This document shows positions 34,385 to 52,041 of a DNA stretch of 64,000 nucleotides, one piece after another. Position numbers and translations under genes: made by a program. Location: positions 7,742,598 to 7,806,597 of the forward strand of contig NC_135560.1 of NCBI RefSeq assembly GCF_964340395.1. The letters are read 5' to 3'. The first letter of the stretch is position 1, and each line of letters starts with the position of its first letter. The DNA comes from Glandiceps talaboti. Its lineage: Eukaryota > Hemichordata > Enteropneusta > Spengelidae. The notes below the pieces were generated by a model that was not told where the DNA came from, searched no databases, and saw nothing but the letters and a program-made list of their open reading frames with translations.

Positions 34385-34700
34385 GTCATATACCGGTTAT
34401 TACACCATGTACTAGCCATTTAGAACAAAAAATATGGAATATATACTCTGGTCGTTCTACGTTACGACAACGCGCGTCTACGTCAAGACAACATGTGTAA
34501 AGTCTACGTGACGAGTTATACTGTCTTCAAAATATGAGTCAAAATGTTCAAAATTGACATTACTTTTTGATTTTTCTGTGATATTACTGGCGCGGGTATA
34601 ATTATGTTATTCTCCAATATTTTTCTTCATTCAGCCGGAAAATACTCGTGACCAAAGGGTTGTCACTACTCATCTATCGACTCATGATGTCACACCCTGG
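34385..34700. mobile_element. Hairpin element family 1, copy 3 (inverted)
   Basis: It carries, in opposite orientation to copy 1, the tail (AATATGGAATATATACTC, GTTCAAAATTGACATTACTT) and the hairpin arm (ATGTTATTCTCCAATATTTT, CTTCATTCAGC). The far arm is cut short near 34700. Confidence 0.7.
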
Positions 34701-34714
34701 GAATATGAGGGTCT

Positions 34715-34920
34715 ATAATATAATAACTTTTTTTATTGCTAGAAATTACAGGCTTACAAAATACTCTAACCTTATCCACAAATGTACAAAATGTCAAAAT
34801 TTACAAGTCAAATGAGCCACAAATTGAATAGATAATGTAGAGAATTACAAAACAAATTTCTGGCTAGGGCCACAAAGATAGTTCTTAGGAATTAGTCGAA
34901 CTTGTGGCCCAAAGAAGAAC
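34715..34920 (-). mobile_element. LINE 3' UTR fragment
   Basis: On the minus strand it has the hairpin GGGCCACAAGTTCG...TTTGTGGCCC followed by about 150 bp and an AATAAAAAAAG end. The 'GGGCCACA...TGTGG' 3' hairpin has the same form as the LINE end at 51222-51281. Confidence 0.55.
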
Positions 34921-37711
34921 TAATTGTGATTATGCGGTGTGTTGTGTCAGACTGACAGTTGGGAAATTAATAAGAATTCATTTGACAAAAGGAAAATAAA
35001 GTGAGAACCGAAACAATAAACAAATCAATTTGAAAAAAAAGGTGTGCCACAGGACTGCAGAAAGTTGGCTGTGATTACACCCGAGTCCAAAACTTAGTAA
35101 ATCAATACATTAAGATAATTACCCTCCTTAAAGATCAAGATCTTTCTCATCTATTAGACGGAGAATTTTACATAACTTAGGAAATAGAAAGTAATTTGTT
35201 TATTCACTCACTCACAGTACCATCACCATGAAACTTAAGTCGGCTATCCTGGTCACCCTCCCATTGTGTGATCTCGTATGTTTCGTACCACCCCCATCCC
35301 CACCTCCTCCCGGCACAAAAGCACACATGCTCATCCTCAGTGGTACTAGTCTAAAAGTTTAGTTCATACAGATTTAACTTACAAACTCAGTTTTGTGAAA
35401 CTTTCGCCTACCCATGGTTGATGTAGCTTCTATCTAGCTGTTGAATCTCATGGATGGAATGAGATAAAACAGTTGCGTCAAATACATCCGTCATTTTAGG
35501 TGCTAAGGTATGGCTTATGATCTATTCACAATGACTAATTCAATAGCCTTTTACAATGTAATAAGACCATAACGTTCGTGGTCCAAGTTTTACTATAGAG
35601 ATCTTAAGTTATAGGTGGATAACAAAATTAGAATAATTATCATGGTTATAGTGGTCATCATTGCTTCCACATGGGCAGGCCCACTCACTGCGAAAAAAAG
35701 ACACTTCTAAATACGTCAATATTAACGATATTATCGACATTTTATTGTATTCTGATAGAAACGTTCTGAGACATAACTCGGGAAACAAATGCCTGTGACT
35801 GACAAATATCCCTAGGTGCTAAAATACAAACTCCACGATCACATCTGTTGTAATTATACATTGCAGACTTGAATACCGTGCATATGTTTTTTTGTTGTAT
35901 TGTCATTTGTGTCGGGGATTTTTCGCCCCTAACTCAACATATAATCTATACACTTAAAGTTTATTTTTAGGACCAGACAGACTATTACGTTGCATTATAT
36001 AAGCTTACACTCGAATTTTATGTTACCACATGACTAAACTTCACAGACACAGACACAGACACAGACACAGACACAGACAAACTAATAAAATAGTCGCATG
36101 AACCACAGACAAGTACATGACTGTATGTACATGAACCTACATCAGAGGGACCCGGTGTTGTATTTGTATCAATGTTTGTCAGTTTGATATAGTGATAAGA
36201 AGTAGACTTTTTTTCGATACCTTCAAAGCAACCTTTCATTGTCCACCACTGATAAAACGACCAGAGACGTTCTGATCACAGGCGTTTCTATATAAGGGTG
36301 ACCTTTTTTGTCTTTGTTTTGTTTCTCATCTCCAGTGGAATAGTCAGGTAGGGCGGGTGGGCGAACGAAAAGGGGGGGGGGTGCATTTTTTGAGTTCTAT
36401 TCTCTGTCCTTTCTGTCCCGTCAGTCTCTCTATATCTTCTTTTCTCTTCCCTTTATTGAATTCCTTGTTACAGGTCTATTTCCTTCATTTTAGCAAGGTT
36501 GACAAGTCCGTAGAACAACTTTGTAAGAAGATGAGTACTTATCATCCTGATGGGTGTATATCTGTAGCCATGAACTATTGTATGATTTTATCAGGAGTAC
36601 TAATACATTCGTCCTATTAAACAAAGTCGCATTATATTGACTTCGGTAGCAATTTTTTCAAGTTATCCAATTTGAACTTTAGTAACTTTTTGGAACACTT
36701 GTGTTATTGCCATCAGTGTGCTACATGAATTATCATTTATATATGTCATTGAGTGAAAATCATTACTTCTATTTTAAAGATTTTTCTTCACTGTGAACTT
36801 GTCAAAATAATCCACCAGGCAACATGTAAACATTTCTAGAACTCAGTACTCCTTAGGGTTTTACTGTATAAAAGTTATAATGTAAACATCGGTAACATGC
36901 CATGCATGTGTTCAAAATTAAGACTGTCTTGATTTACCTTGCAGTACAGTATACATAGCGTCTTGTAACAAACATCGTGAGCCTATATATGCTACATGCT
37001 GCGCGAAGCTGTGATAATTTCATTTATTGCACATGCGCAGTGAACAAAGAACGTCTTCCAAGGTCATGCATGGGTCATGAAAGACGCATTACCATTACAG
37101 AGTCTGTCATTTCCCCCATGATACAACTGATTTAAAGCTAAAGACTGGTCAAAAAATAGGGTTTTTTTGAGGAATGCAATATGCCTTTTACCAGTTTTAG
37201 GTATAATTTTGAAAATGATATAAATATTCTGAGCTATTACTTATTTTGACCCCAAAAATACATATGTGCATACAAGAAACGGTCATTATCCTGAAAACAA
37301 AGGTGGTGAAATAGTATGTTCTCTGCATTTTTTACATATTCAGTTATCAATTTTTAAGTATGCAAAGTATAAGGAAAATCTATCAACTTTTTTTTTAATT
37401 TGACACCTCCCCCTTAAAGTTTGTTTTATCATGCCCATTTAAATTTGAGATAGTTTATGAAGAGGATTGAACGTGGTGCATTGACTGTGGTCTGGAATCT
37501 TTGATAGAAGTCAGCCAAAGTCAAAGTTTGCTCATTGGTGGTTTTCATGATTTTTAAACTCTCTATTTTACAATATTTATCTCCACAAAGCCTGATTAGG
37601 CAAATTGTTACTTTGCACTCTCAATCAACTAAGCTTGTTCGAATGACTCATACAGGATATAGCTTGTTCAACTTATATGCAAATACTTTCTTTTCAACTT
37701 CACGCAAGCAG
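34921..37711. other. Intergenic, no gene seen
   Basis: Contains a (CAGACA)n run at 36043-36078 and AT-rich sequence. A 44-codon frame at 35228-35362 begins with a hydrophobic, signal-like stretch (MKLKSAILVTLPLC) and then a proline run, but has no support as a gene. Confidence 0.5.
36043..36078. repeat. (CAGACA)n microsatellite
   Basis: Six units of a CAGACA hexanucleotide. Confidence 0.95.
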
Positions 37712-37868
37712 CAGCTTGCAATGGATTGTATGCTCCCCAGGGAGTTGAGGAAGACTAAAGGGTTGTTGTACCGTTCTGATCCGAGCCAGGGGTAATAATT
37801 GTAAAGCGCCTTGAGCACAGCGTGGGAAAGCGCTATATAAGAACCAACATTGTTATTATTATTATTAT
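37712..37868 (+). mobile_element. SINE 3' part with (ATT)n tail
   Basis: It contains GCAATGGATTGTATGCTCCC, then TGTAAAGCGCCTTGAGCAC, GGGAAAGCGCTATATAAGAA and a GTTATTATTATTATT tail. The first part and the TATAAGAACC.AACATT end recur inverted in the tRNA-like SINE at 57735. Confidence 0.7.
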
Positions 37869-38439
37869 CGTTACATCAGTGGGAACGATTGTTACAAGTT
37901 TAGAGGCTGGAATGTTCTGGAATGTTCAAAACAATTGTAATGACAAGTCTCAACAATACTACTCCAACTATAGGCGTAAAGTGCGCTGGTTCAATAAGAA
38001 GAGCGCTGATCGAATTAGAAGAGCGATTTGTCGTCTTCGGCCACGGTAGTACTGGCCACGGTATAAAGTGGGGCAAACTTTAAATCACATCCAGCATCAT
38101 TCCCAGCAAAAGTCAGCTCCATTTATTGGATAAAATTTGCATTTTATGACGAGGTTCTTTTGCCCGTCAAACGTGTTTGAAGTGAAGGAGCGTGACCTGA
38201 CGAACCTTTGAAAGATTAAATGTTTTATTGTACAGATGATGATATAGGGTTTTGTTTTTACACAATCATGTATACGGTCGATATACTACACAGTAATACA
38301 CCAACCTTGCCCCAAAACGTGGCAAATAATATCTGTATTAAAATGATCTTTGTTTAAAATGAAAAGTTAATTAATGCAAGTGTATAACACATTTACGTTG
38401 TTGAGATGTAAATGAATTAAGGGATATCGCGCGTTACGG

Positions 38440-39530
38440 AACACTATTGTTTTCCCCGTCGATCGTTTAAAGCCCCTAATTCCGTAGTGTGACCCAGTTT
38501 GTCCAGAAGAATCTTGTGATTTAATGTTTGAGATCTATGAAAATACCTGTCCATTGTCAATTTTTTTTCTGCGATGTCAGAGACTAGGTCCGCAAGGGCA
38601 AGTTTTGTACCGTGTTTTTTGCGAAATCCATACTGAGATTTTTAAAAGAATATTATGACTTTCTGGTTGTTTGTTTACGATTGATTCCAAACTATTGGAA
38701 GAATCGATATGGGCCTATAGTTGCAGACATCAGAAACAGATCTTTTTTTATAGACGGGTATCATTTTTGCTATTTTCAGTTGATTGGGAACATTACCTTG
38801 GCTTCAATAATGAACAGGTAATGGATATGTGCGAGTGGAAGACCGATAATGTTTGCAGCATGTTTAACGAATTTTGGGTGAATCTTGTCCTGCCCAACTG
38901 ATTTCTTAGGGTCAAATAGTTCAATTTCACTGATAACGTCGTATTCATTGACTGCATTGGCGAAGGAAAAACGAAGAAAAACGAATGTAGATAGTTCTCC
39001 CTTAGATATCCGTTTCTATTTTGGCAGCAAGGTTATAGGGCATACATTTGTTATATAATCGTTGAAATTTTCTGCATTGTCGCTAGTACTACTTGTGAGG
39101 GTCGTTTTGTTGCTGGGGCATTTGAAATTCAAATTAGTGGGGTGACTTTTTCTTGCTTTTGTTCAGAATTCCATTGCTCACTTGCCACGACTTGTTTGTA
39201 TTTCCATGGGCGTTTAGCAATGAATCTGCAAAATATTTCTTTTTGATTGATGTTAGGAGTTTTGTAAGGACGTTTCTATAAATAGTATATTTATGTTTTT
39301 CAATTTCGGCATTGTGCGGATTACTTTTAATTTTTTTAAAAATATTTGTGCTTTGTCCTGACTTTATAAGAATTGAATAGAGCCAGGGCTTCCGGATAGA
39401 TTTGGATTTGTTCTTTATCAATTTATTTTGTACATGTCTATGATACCATAAAAGTGATTGTAAAATATTGTATATGCCTCGATAGGATTCGAGCAAACTG
39501 GTTGAATTGCCAGGATACATTATTTAAATC
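38440..39530 (-). mobile_element. LINE fragment (endonuclease-RT linker and RT N-terminal motifs), decayed
   Basis: The minus-strand frame 39520..39134 reads RKPWLYSILIKSG, then YRNVLTKLLTSIKKKYFAD and KSWQVSNGIL, typical of the linker before reverse transcriptase in non-LTR elements. Further 3' (38440-39130) frames broken by shifts read VGQDKIHPKFVKHA, KIAKMIPVYK, NYRPISILPI and SQYGFRKKHGTKLAL, the RT motifs 0-2. No intact protein. Confidence 0.8.
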
Positions 39531-39892
39531 ACGTACACACGCAAATTCCCCACAAGCGTAACTCTAGATGTACTCCCGTGTACCTTCGCTGTTACTCGCT
39601 TCTCTGGTACAACGATATACCTAGATTTTTCAAATGCGTCCTGGTCATAACTCCTAAAGTCATACTTATAAGGGTTTTTTGAGATTTAAAGACATGATCA
39701 AATTGTTTAATCACTCCTAAAATAGGACAGCGATTACTTCTATCAGTCTGAATTCTTCCGCATTCAATGGTTTGTGATATTGGTAAGAAAGTGATGAATG
39801 ACCGTAATTTTAACGTTATATAATTATGTTATGTTTTCACGAGGAATTAAACAGAAATTAGAGCTCTATGGCACAACGGGCGTTCCAGTGCA

Positions 39893-40093
39893 TTGAATTG
39901 GTTCAATAACTACCTCACAAAACCGAAACATATCAAAGCACCTTTAAAAGTTCACCCCAATAAATCGTAGGATCTTCAACCTGGTATCGATTTTAAATGT
40001 TTTTCGACATGTTCAAATACTGTGCATTCTGTAAATACTATGCATTCATTATTATATAATATCAATTAGTTTATTTATTTCTACTTTTATTAA
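39893..40093 (+). mobile_element. LINE 3' piece next to unit A
   Basis: It matches 50930-51140 (CTTCAACCTGGTATCGATTT, TGTGCATTCTGTAAATACTA, TTAGTTTATTTATTTCTAC). It is cut at TTTTATTAA, where unit A begins. The rest of the LINE 3' end seen at 51141-51281 is missing here. Confidence 0.75.
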
Positions 40094-40344
40094 AGAGTTT
40101 CAATTTGGTGTTTCTTTGCAACTGAGCGATAATTGTGTGATGTGAAATTATGAAATTACTGTCCACAAAAAATGAAAATGTCCTTTCTTTCCTAGAAACT
40201 AGACGTTCCCTTTAATAAGGGTCCACTCATTTCCATATACACGTCAGTCATAATGCATCATTATACATTTTACCACATGGCGAGCATAATTGGTTATGAA
40301 CACAAAAGGCTGATATGCATGCATAATTAATTAGTGCGGACACG

Positions 40345-40481
40345 TCGACTTTAATAAAAAGCCACACCTCACACATCTGTAGCTCAGAACAACGTTTGAG
40401 CAACTCTTTGGCGACGTCAAACAGTCACCCCTGCAAATTCATAACTCAGCATTTCCCGCTACAGTTCTACAAGTATACAGT
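40345..40481 (+). promoter_or_regulatory. Promoter and 5' UTR of calmodulin-like gene A
   Basis: A TATA-like TTAATAAAAAG lies at 40351, followed by CACACCTCACACATCT and a CRE-like GCGACGTCAAAC. The 130 bp before the ATG are nearly identical to those of copy B (51905-52041). B reads CTTAAAAAG at the TATA position and GACGTCTAAC at the CRE-like site. Confidence 0.5.
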
Positions 40482-45547
<5,066 letters not shown>

Positions 45548-45725
45548 ACAACAATCGCCAAATCTCGAATTGGATATCGATGGTGTTTTTTGCATAAAAG
45601 CATTTTTGGGTTGCTATAACAAGGGGCATGGTCTTATAAATTGAGTCCTACTCTCACTTTTAACAATTTCTGGTGCATGTATTTTCATCTCATTGTTTTT
45701 GATATCCATGGTAACTTACGTAATG

Positions 45726-45731
45726 AATAAA
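45726..45731 (+). other. Poly(A) signal candidate, gene A
   Basis: AATAAA about 180 bases after the stop; the matching site in copy B is at 59792. Confidence 0.55.
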
Positions 45732-47344
45732 TAAATCAATCAAACTTTCTTTCACATTAGCAGGCGAGTTGTGTTTTCTTGTTCTAAGAGTGACATTGTG
45801 TGAATTGATTTGGGCTGATGTCGGCTCTATAAAACTCTGTTTGTAAAGAGGAGCATAGGAAATCAATGCATTGCATGTCAACAGAAGGGCTTTCCTTTAT
45901 GCCACATAATTTTTACTTTCCTTAAGTGAAGATTATGTTGTCTGTGTATGTTTGTGGACATGAAATCGAACAAAATACTGCATGACATTTGACTGCATGA
46001 CATTTGTCTGTACAGATAATGCTCGTTAGAACAGAAATCAAAAGGCTTGCTTTCCTGTCCTTACAGAAAACACTACATCTGGGACAAGTTAGACTTGTTG
46101 AGTTTCTCACTCAAACACTTCACCAAATCTTGACTGCCATAATCTACTACAGCACAATTTGATCAATCTCAAACTCCCCATACTGTGATTCAATCAAATG
46201 ATATCATTTACTTTTTAAGATTGTTTTAAGTATATTCTCGGGTTATTTTTTTTTCTTGTCATTTTTGATCAAGAAGTTCTCCTGTAAACCAGACACTTCG
46301 TTTCAATATCTACTATTTATTCTACTATATTACACATATTTGAATTAAAATTTGATAGAGCCATAAAATATGGTTAACAGACAGGCAACCCCAGTAGAAC
46401 TTCTAGATAGTTATAGATATGGTCCTCACTTCTGAAAGCTGCTTCTGAATAGCGCCTCTAGTGGCCAAACTAAACAATCTTTGATTGAATTACAATCCAT
46501 TGTACTTCACGAACACTACTCAGCTGATTCACACTGAACCATGGTTTACTGGAGTTTGCAATCTTTTTGCTTTTTCCTTTTTCCTAAAAATATATGAAAA
46601 AGCATATCTATTCAAGGTCCAGTTTGAATTTGGATCAATATTTAGCTGTAAAGCAGTTTTTCAAAGCTATAGAAAAAAAGTTGGTCTTGAACAAAAAAAA
46701 AGTTATCCTAATGGCTCCACTAATAAGATAACACTAATGAGTGAACCTGGGATTGAAACCCTGGCCTTTATCAATTTATCACAGATATTGCCATATTTAA
46801 AAGGTATTCGCAGTATTCAGAGGCACACTTGACCATCACTTGAAAATATGATTGAACACAAATCGTAATGTACACCTTGAATTAAGATATAACTTATAAA
46901 TGATCTGATGATGTAATTCATTGGCCATGTACAAATGTGGCGGAAATCCCTACTATACAGTCAACTGTTGTAACGATACCAGAACACAAATTGTAAGGTT
47001 AGAGAAGAAGGCATACATAAACTGTATATGAGATAACAGCTTATTTGGCATTTTATATTACTTAGTAATTATTTTCATTTTAACATAAAACTCTTATAAA
47101 AAGTAACATTTCTGCTACTTTCAACTACACATATGCCAAGAAGACTGTATCACGCTACCAGCTACCACCATTCCACTGCATCCCACGTAAACTAACAAAT
47201 AATTTCTGCTTTCCTTTAAATACTCGCACAAAATATGCGGGTCTTGCGAAATAGAAAGTTTACGTGCATTTAGTAAGGTGTGCATATTATACCAACCTTG
47301 TTTCCGTGTTGTAGATCTTAGTTTGTTCAAGGTATACGTAATGC
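45732..47344. other. Downstream of gene A, no gene seen
   Basis: Sequence shared with 59798-61399. A 115-residue frame (46485-46832 and its twin 60549-60896) is conserved between the units only because the DNA is duplicated. It has no recognisable domain. Confidence 0.55.
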
Positions 47345-47755
47345 ATGCCCGGGGGCTACTCACCTTATTTGAGTATACGTATATGTGCCGCCCTTTGGTG
47401 TGCGTTTTCTAGCCCTTTGGTCTAAAATGGGGTCTAGTTTTTTTCGAGTTGAAGAATCTAAAACGGGGTCCACTTTGCATTAGTTTCAATTTTACTTGGT
47501 CTAAAATGTGGTCCATTGTCCTCTACCAAATCATAACTGCCATTTATCGCCCCAAAATGTTGCTCGTAAGACAAATATTTTTAGGTCTAAATTTAATCTT
47601 TTAAAAAACCTGAAAAGGTCTACAATGGGGTAGTGATTTCTGGTCGAAGTGGGTCTAAACTGGGTCCTGGGGTTTCCAGCACTGGCCACACAACCCTACC
47701 AGAGCTGGCCACTGGTACGCCGACCCCCCCCCCCCCAGTGCAGTGTTCTCTATGG
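47345..47755. repeat. Dispersed G-rich repeat ('GGTCTAAAATGGGGTC' type), unit A
   Basis: An internal motif GGTCTAAAATGGGGTC recurs in diverged form about every 55-70 bp. It ends in a C-run (47726-47738). Also at 61400-61800. Confidence 0.6.
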
Positions 47756-47789
47756 CTTATAGACAGCTTATTTCTTTTTTAGACAAATA

Positions 47790-48930
47790 TTCACTGATTT
47801 ATTCACATCAATATGGTTTCAGGAAAAATTACTTGAAGAAGCTCTACAAAGAGTTGATGAAGTTGGTGTGGTGCTAGGCATTTATCTTGACTTATCTAAG
47901 GCTTTTGATACCATCGATCACACCAACCTTTTAGAAAAGGTAAGTCACTATGGATTTAGGGGTGTCCCTCTCAATTGGTTTAAAAAGTTATTTAACAATT
48001 TAGGAAACAGTATGTAATTTACACTTCTACTCTTAATGTTATTAGCCATGGAGTCCCACAGGGTTCCACTCTTGGACCTATTTTATTTTTACTTTAAAAC
48101 GACCTTCCTGATTAATTGTTCTTCATATTTTAAATCGAAGCTTTTTGCTGATGATTCTAACTTTTTCCACGCTTTTACGGACAATGTGAACATCAAAGAA
48201 ACAAATACTTAATTAAGTGATATAGTGATTTGGTCTTCTGCTAATAGGCTTACCATTAGTCAAGAAAAAACAAATTATCTTTTTATTTCTTCCCATCAAA
48301 AGTCTTTTCAAAGGTTGGGGAAAATTCAAATCAACACTAAAATTATAAAATGAGGTAGATCATGTTACACATTTAGGAATTGAGATCTAACTTGGAAGTA
48401 CCATATTAGAAACATCTGTGTTAAGACCAGTCGAAAAATTGGTCTCATCGCCAAACTTAGCCACTTTGTTTCAAAAAATATCTTGGTTTTACTGTACAAT
48501 TCACTTATTCTTCCCCAAATCTCATACTGTCTAGAGGTATGGGGCAGCAACTACCCGACATCTTTCCTGCCTGTTCACAAACTTTTGAAGAAATTAAAAT
48601 AGTTAGACTAAGTCTTATAACTTTTAGTCCGTTTCAGACACCAAGTGAACCTCTGTTTAGGCTCCTAAATATTTTGAATATATATGAACAATTTCAACAC
48701 CAAGTTGCATTATTTATAATGATTTCTTTTTAGGAAATTTACCTCATAGTTTCACAGACTATAAGTTCTCTTTCTATCATGGAGATAAGATTTGGAATAA
48801 GTTACCATATCCATTAAGATCTATGAATAGTAAAAACAAATTTAAGAATGCTCTCAGAAGGTATGTTACTAACTCAGTCTATCTTATGCAAATGCCCTAA
48901 ATAAATGGGTAAATGTCCATGACACTACAA
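47790..48930 (+). mobile_element. Decayed LINE reverse transcriptase, unit A
   Basis: Frames broken by stops and shifts read [52 protein letters not shown] and GDKIWNKLPYPLR. These are RT motifs 3-7 and the C-terminal end of a CR1/L2-like element. The same stop codons occur in unit B (61838-62980), so it died before the duplication. Confidence 0.85.
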
Positions 48931-49421
48931 GTTGCACATACTTAAAATTCTACCATTGAACATTATTTTGCACACTGAAATGGGATTACATTGTAATCAT
49001 ACTGGTGTGAATGTTAAATTGTTCTACAATTCTCTTCAGTGAAGCTATTTACATAACCCCGACTCCACCCACGTTTAACAACTACATCAAACTAGAAAAT
49101 GCTAATATGATTAATTTTGTACCTGTGAACAAGCTTTAGAAGAGATACATTTATTTGAAATAAAGACCAAATGTTTCATTTTCAAAACTGCTTAAAGCTT
49201 TCAGTGATGAGTCAGACATCAACATTTTTGGTAGGTAGTTAGGTGTAGTATAAACATTACAGGTTGTATTAGGTAGGTTGCTTCAAACTACTTTTTGTTA
49301 TTGATTAATATTGTGTGCTAATAAATTACATGCTTCTTAATATATATTTTCATAGAAAAGTTGATCGATATAAGTACTTAAGGGGCGAGATCAATAGTTG
49401 AATGTCGGATAAGGCATAACA

Positions 49422-49706
49422 AATAATTGTTTGTTTGCGGTTACCCGACTCCACTTAGCCTTTCAAAATTTATGAAATCTCACAAGAAATATAGTGGATG
49501 CGGAAACTGTCATCAACTTAAAAAGACAAAATAAAACTGTAATGGATCTATATCTGGTAGGAATAAATAAACAGAGAGACCATTAGGAAAATAATGGAAA
49601 AACATGAACTAAACACTCACACAGAAAAAAATATAATAAAATAAAACATCTACCTACCCCACCTATTTGAGTACATTCAGAACCACACAATTTTTTCTAT
49701 TAGGCC
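49422..49706. mobile_element. TIR element family 2, copy 2
   Basis: Matches 23338-23650 at GCGGTTACCCGACTCC, AGTGGATGCGGAAACTGTC, ATGAACTAAACACTCACAC and CTACCTACCCCACCTATTTG. The termini are worn. Confidence 0.7.
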
Positions 49707-49765
49707 TAAGAGTAAGAAACTATTTTTTTATATAATTAGTTACGCCTCAGACCTCAGAAGTAGCC

Positions 49766-49803
49766 GCCCCCCCCCCCAAAAAAAAAAAAAAAAAAAAAAA
49801 AAA
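49766..49803. repeat. Poly-C/poly-A tract, unit A
   Basis: C run followed directly by a long A run; twin at 63812. Confidence 0.95.
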
Positions 49804-50429
49804 TTGCCAAAATTGAAAAGTAATTTCAAATCAGTAAGTATTGTTATGAATACAAAGCCGATTACAAATCTTTCGCGTGTTGACACTTTACTTGCCATGC
49901 ATTTATAAATGTACTATATTGAAAAATCTTCTATTTCTCAATTTGACATTTTTTATGTGACCGGAGGGTCACTGAATAACTGCGGCGAAGAGACGTGTTT
50001 CACTCTATAACAAGACTTTATTCACACTCAACGTGTAGACAATAGAAGACAAGAAAAACCTACAATGAGTATACAAAACGAAATACGAAAGTTTACACAA
50101 CTCAGAGCAGGTACGTGATAAGACGAACAACAATTCATTAAATAGGACTAATAAAAGTAACACAAATATAATGAATCATAACTAGTACATGAACTCTTAC
50201 TCCGTACGTTAGCTGAACCGAGAGAGACATTGAGTGACACTACCCACGGCAAGGCGCCCGTTCTGGAAGTGGCATGAATGGGGTGTGGCTCGCCTTATAA
50301 AGCTCATTTGAATGTTAAACAATCCAAACTGTGCTTACACCTGTCGAACACAGCAAGTGACCAATCGAGAGAAAGAGATAGAAATCTTGGCTCACATTTT
50401 TAAAGGAATATTTACATTTAGTGGTACAA

Positions 50430-51281
50430 ACCAAACGGGTCGGACTTATCTCACAATTTGAGTAATTTTTTCCGAAATCTATTCTTCTGTTACTATACAA
50501 CTCATTAATCCTTCCACACATAAGCTACTGTATTGAAATATGGTGAAATACGTTCACTTCTTTCCTGGAGCCGTACGTTATATTTATTACAAAAGAAAAT
50601 TACCCTTCTAAATACGTTCTCACACTTTCGTGCCCATACCTATCCTTTATTTGAGCAGCTAGGTATTTTACCCATTCACAAACTTTAATTTGTAGATTTC
50701 ACGCCTACCTTTTTACTTTTTACTTACTAAATAATCAATTTGCGCACGATATAGACCATAATCTAGATGCAGTTCCCCATTCCTATCCTAACCGTGTTAC
50801 TACTCATGATATAGGCGGTAATCTAGATACAGTTCACCATTCCTATCCTAACCGTTTTGCTACATATGACAATTTTTACACAGTGCCTAAAGTTAACCTG
50901 ACACAAAGCAAATACAATGGAACTCACTACCGAAATGCATCAAATACATAATTCGTATCGTAGAGACAGTTTCAAAGCAACTTTAAACGTTCACCTCAAT
51001 AACTCGTATGATCTTCAACCTGGTATCGATTTTAAATGTTTTTGTAAAATGTAAATACGTGTAAATACTGTGCATTCTGTAAATACTATACATTCATTAT
51101 TATATAATATTAATTAGTTTATTTATTTCTACTTTTGTTAACATAATTTCTTTACATTCTTCTCTTTCTATTTATTGTGCAGTGACACACTTGTGTTTTT
51201 TCTTTAATATTTTACTTTACCAGGGCCACAGACTCGACTAGTTCAGATCGAACTCATTCTGTGGTCCTCACCAGGTGCATT
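50430..51281 (+). mobile_element. LINE 3' half between the units
   Basis: Frames read SILLLLYNSLILPHISYC and, further on, remnants of the C-terminus. It is followed by a 3' UTR and the terminal hairpin GGGCCACAGACTCGACTAG...CTGTGGTCC. Same general family as the LINE at 47790. Its 3' part also flanks unit A at 39893. Confidence 0.75.
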
Positions 51282-51457
51282 TAAAGGAAATTATCACGGT
51301 AATGCACCTGGTGAGGACCACAGAATGAGTTCGATCTGAACTAGTCGAGTCTGTGGCCCTGGTAAAGTAAAATATTAAAGGAAAAAACACAAGTGTGTCA
51401 CTGCACAATAAATAGAAAGAGAAGAATGTAAAGAAATTATATTAACAAAAGTAGAAA
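51126..51457. repeat. Long near-perfect palindrome of LINE 3' end (156-bp arms)
   Basis: Left arm 51126-51281, loop 51282-51300, right arm 51301-51457. I see about one mismatch and one 1-bp indel between the arms. The right arm is an inverted copy of the LINE 3' terminus. Confidence 0.95.
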
Positions 51458-51904
51458 TATATATATACACTTTATTCTTGTGAATAAATCAAATTGAAAT
51501 CAATATTCATGATTCCCAAGAGCATAATTGACTGGCTATTTATCTGAAGGAAATAAGCGCTTAAGAATCGTAAATATTCAGTGTGCATCAAATGAATATT
51601 TATGTATGCTAAGACCCATAATGCAACGGTGTATCACGGAAAGAACAATTAGCGGTGCAACAGAGTTTCAATTTGGTGTTTCTTTGCAACTGGGCGATAA
51701 TTGTGTGATTTGAAATTATGAAATTACTGTCCACAAAAAATGAAAATGTCCTTTCTTTCCTAGAGACTAGACGTTCCCTTTAATAAGGGTCCACTCATTT
51801 CCATATACACGTTACCACACTATCATTATACATGTTACCACACGACGAGCATAACTCAAGGTTATGAACACAAAAGGCTGGTAAGCATAATTAATTAGTG
51901 CGGC

Positions 51905-52041
51905 CACGTTGACTTAAAAAGCCACACCTCACACATCTCGAGCTCAGAACAACGTTCGAGCAACTCTTTGGCGACGTCTAACAGTCACCCCTGCAAATTC
52001 ATAACTCGGCATTTCTCGCTACAGTTCTATAAGTATACAGT
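51905..52041 (+). promoter_or_regulatory. Promoter and 5' UTR of calmodulin-like gene B
   Basis: Nearly identical to the copy A promoter. The TATA-like element is reduced to CTTAAAAAGCC, and the CRE-like site reads GACGTCTAAC, so TATA spacing and CRE quality differ between the genes. Confidence 0.45.

Noticed and set aside
35228-35362. 44-codon frame with a signal-peptide-like start
   Set aside because: Short, no homology recognised, no conserved splice partner, and a proline run from low-complexity sequence.
36357-36620. 87-codon plus-strand frame
   Set aside because: Low-complexity start, unlike any known domain, no splice support.
46485-46832. 115-codon frame present in both duplicated units
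   Set aside because: Similarity follows from the DNA duplication. Adjacent non-coding sequence is equally alike, and no domain is visible.
47790-48930. Possible active LINE
   Set aside because: Several stops and frameshifts in the RT region, the same in both units; no intact protein.
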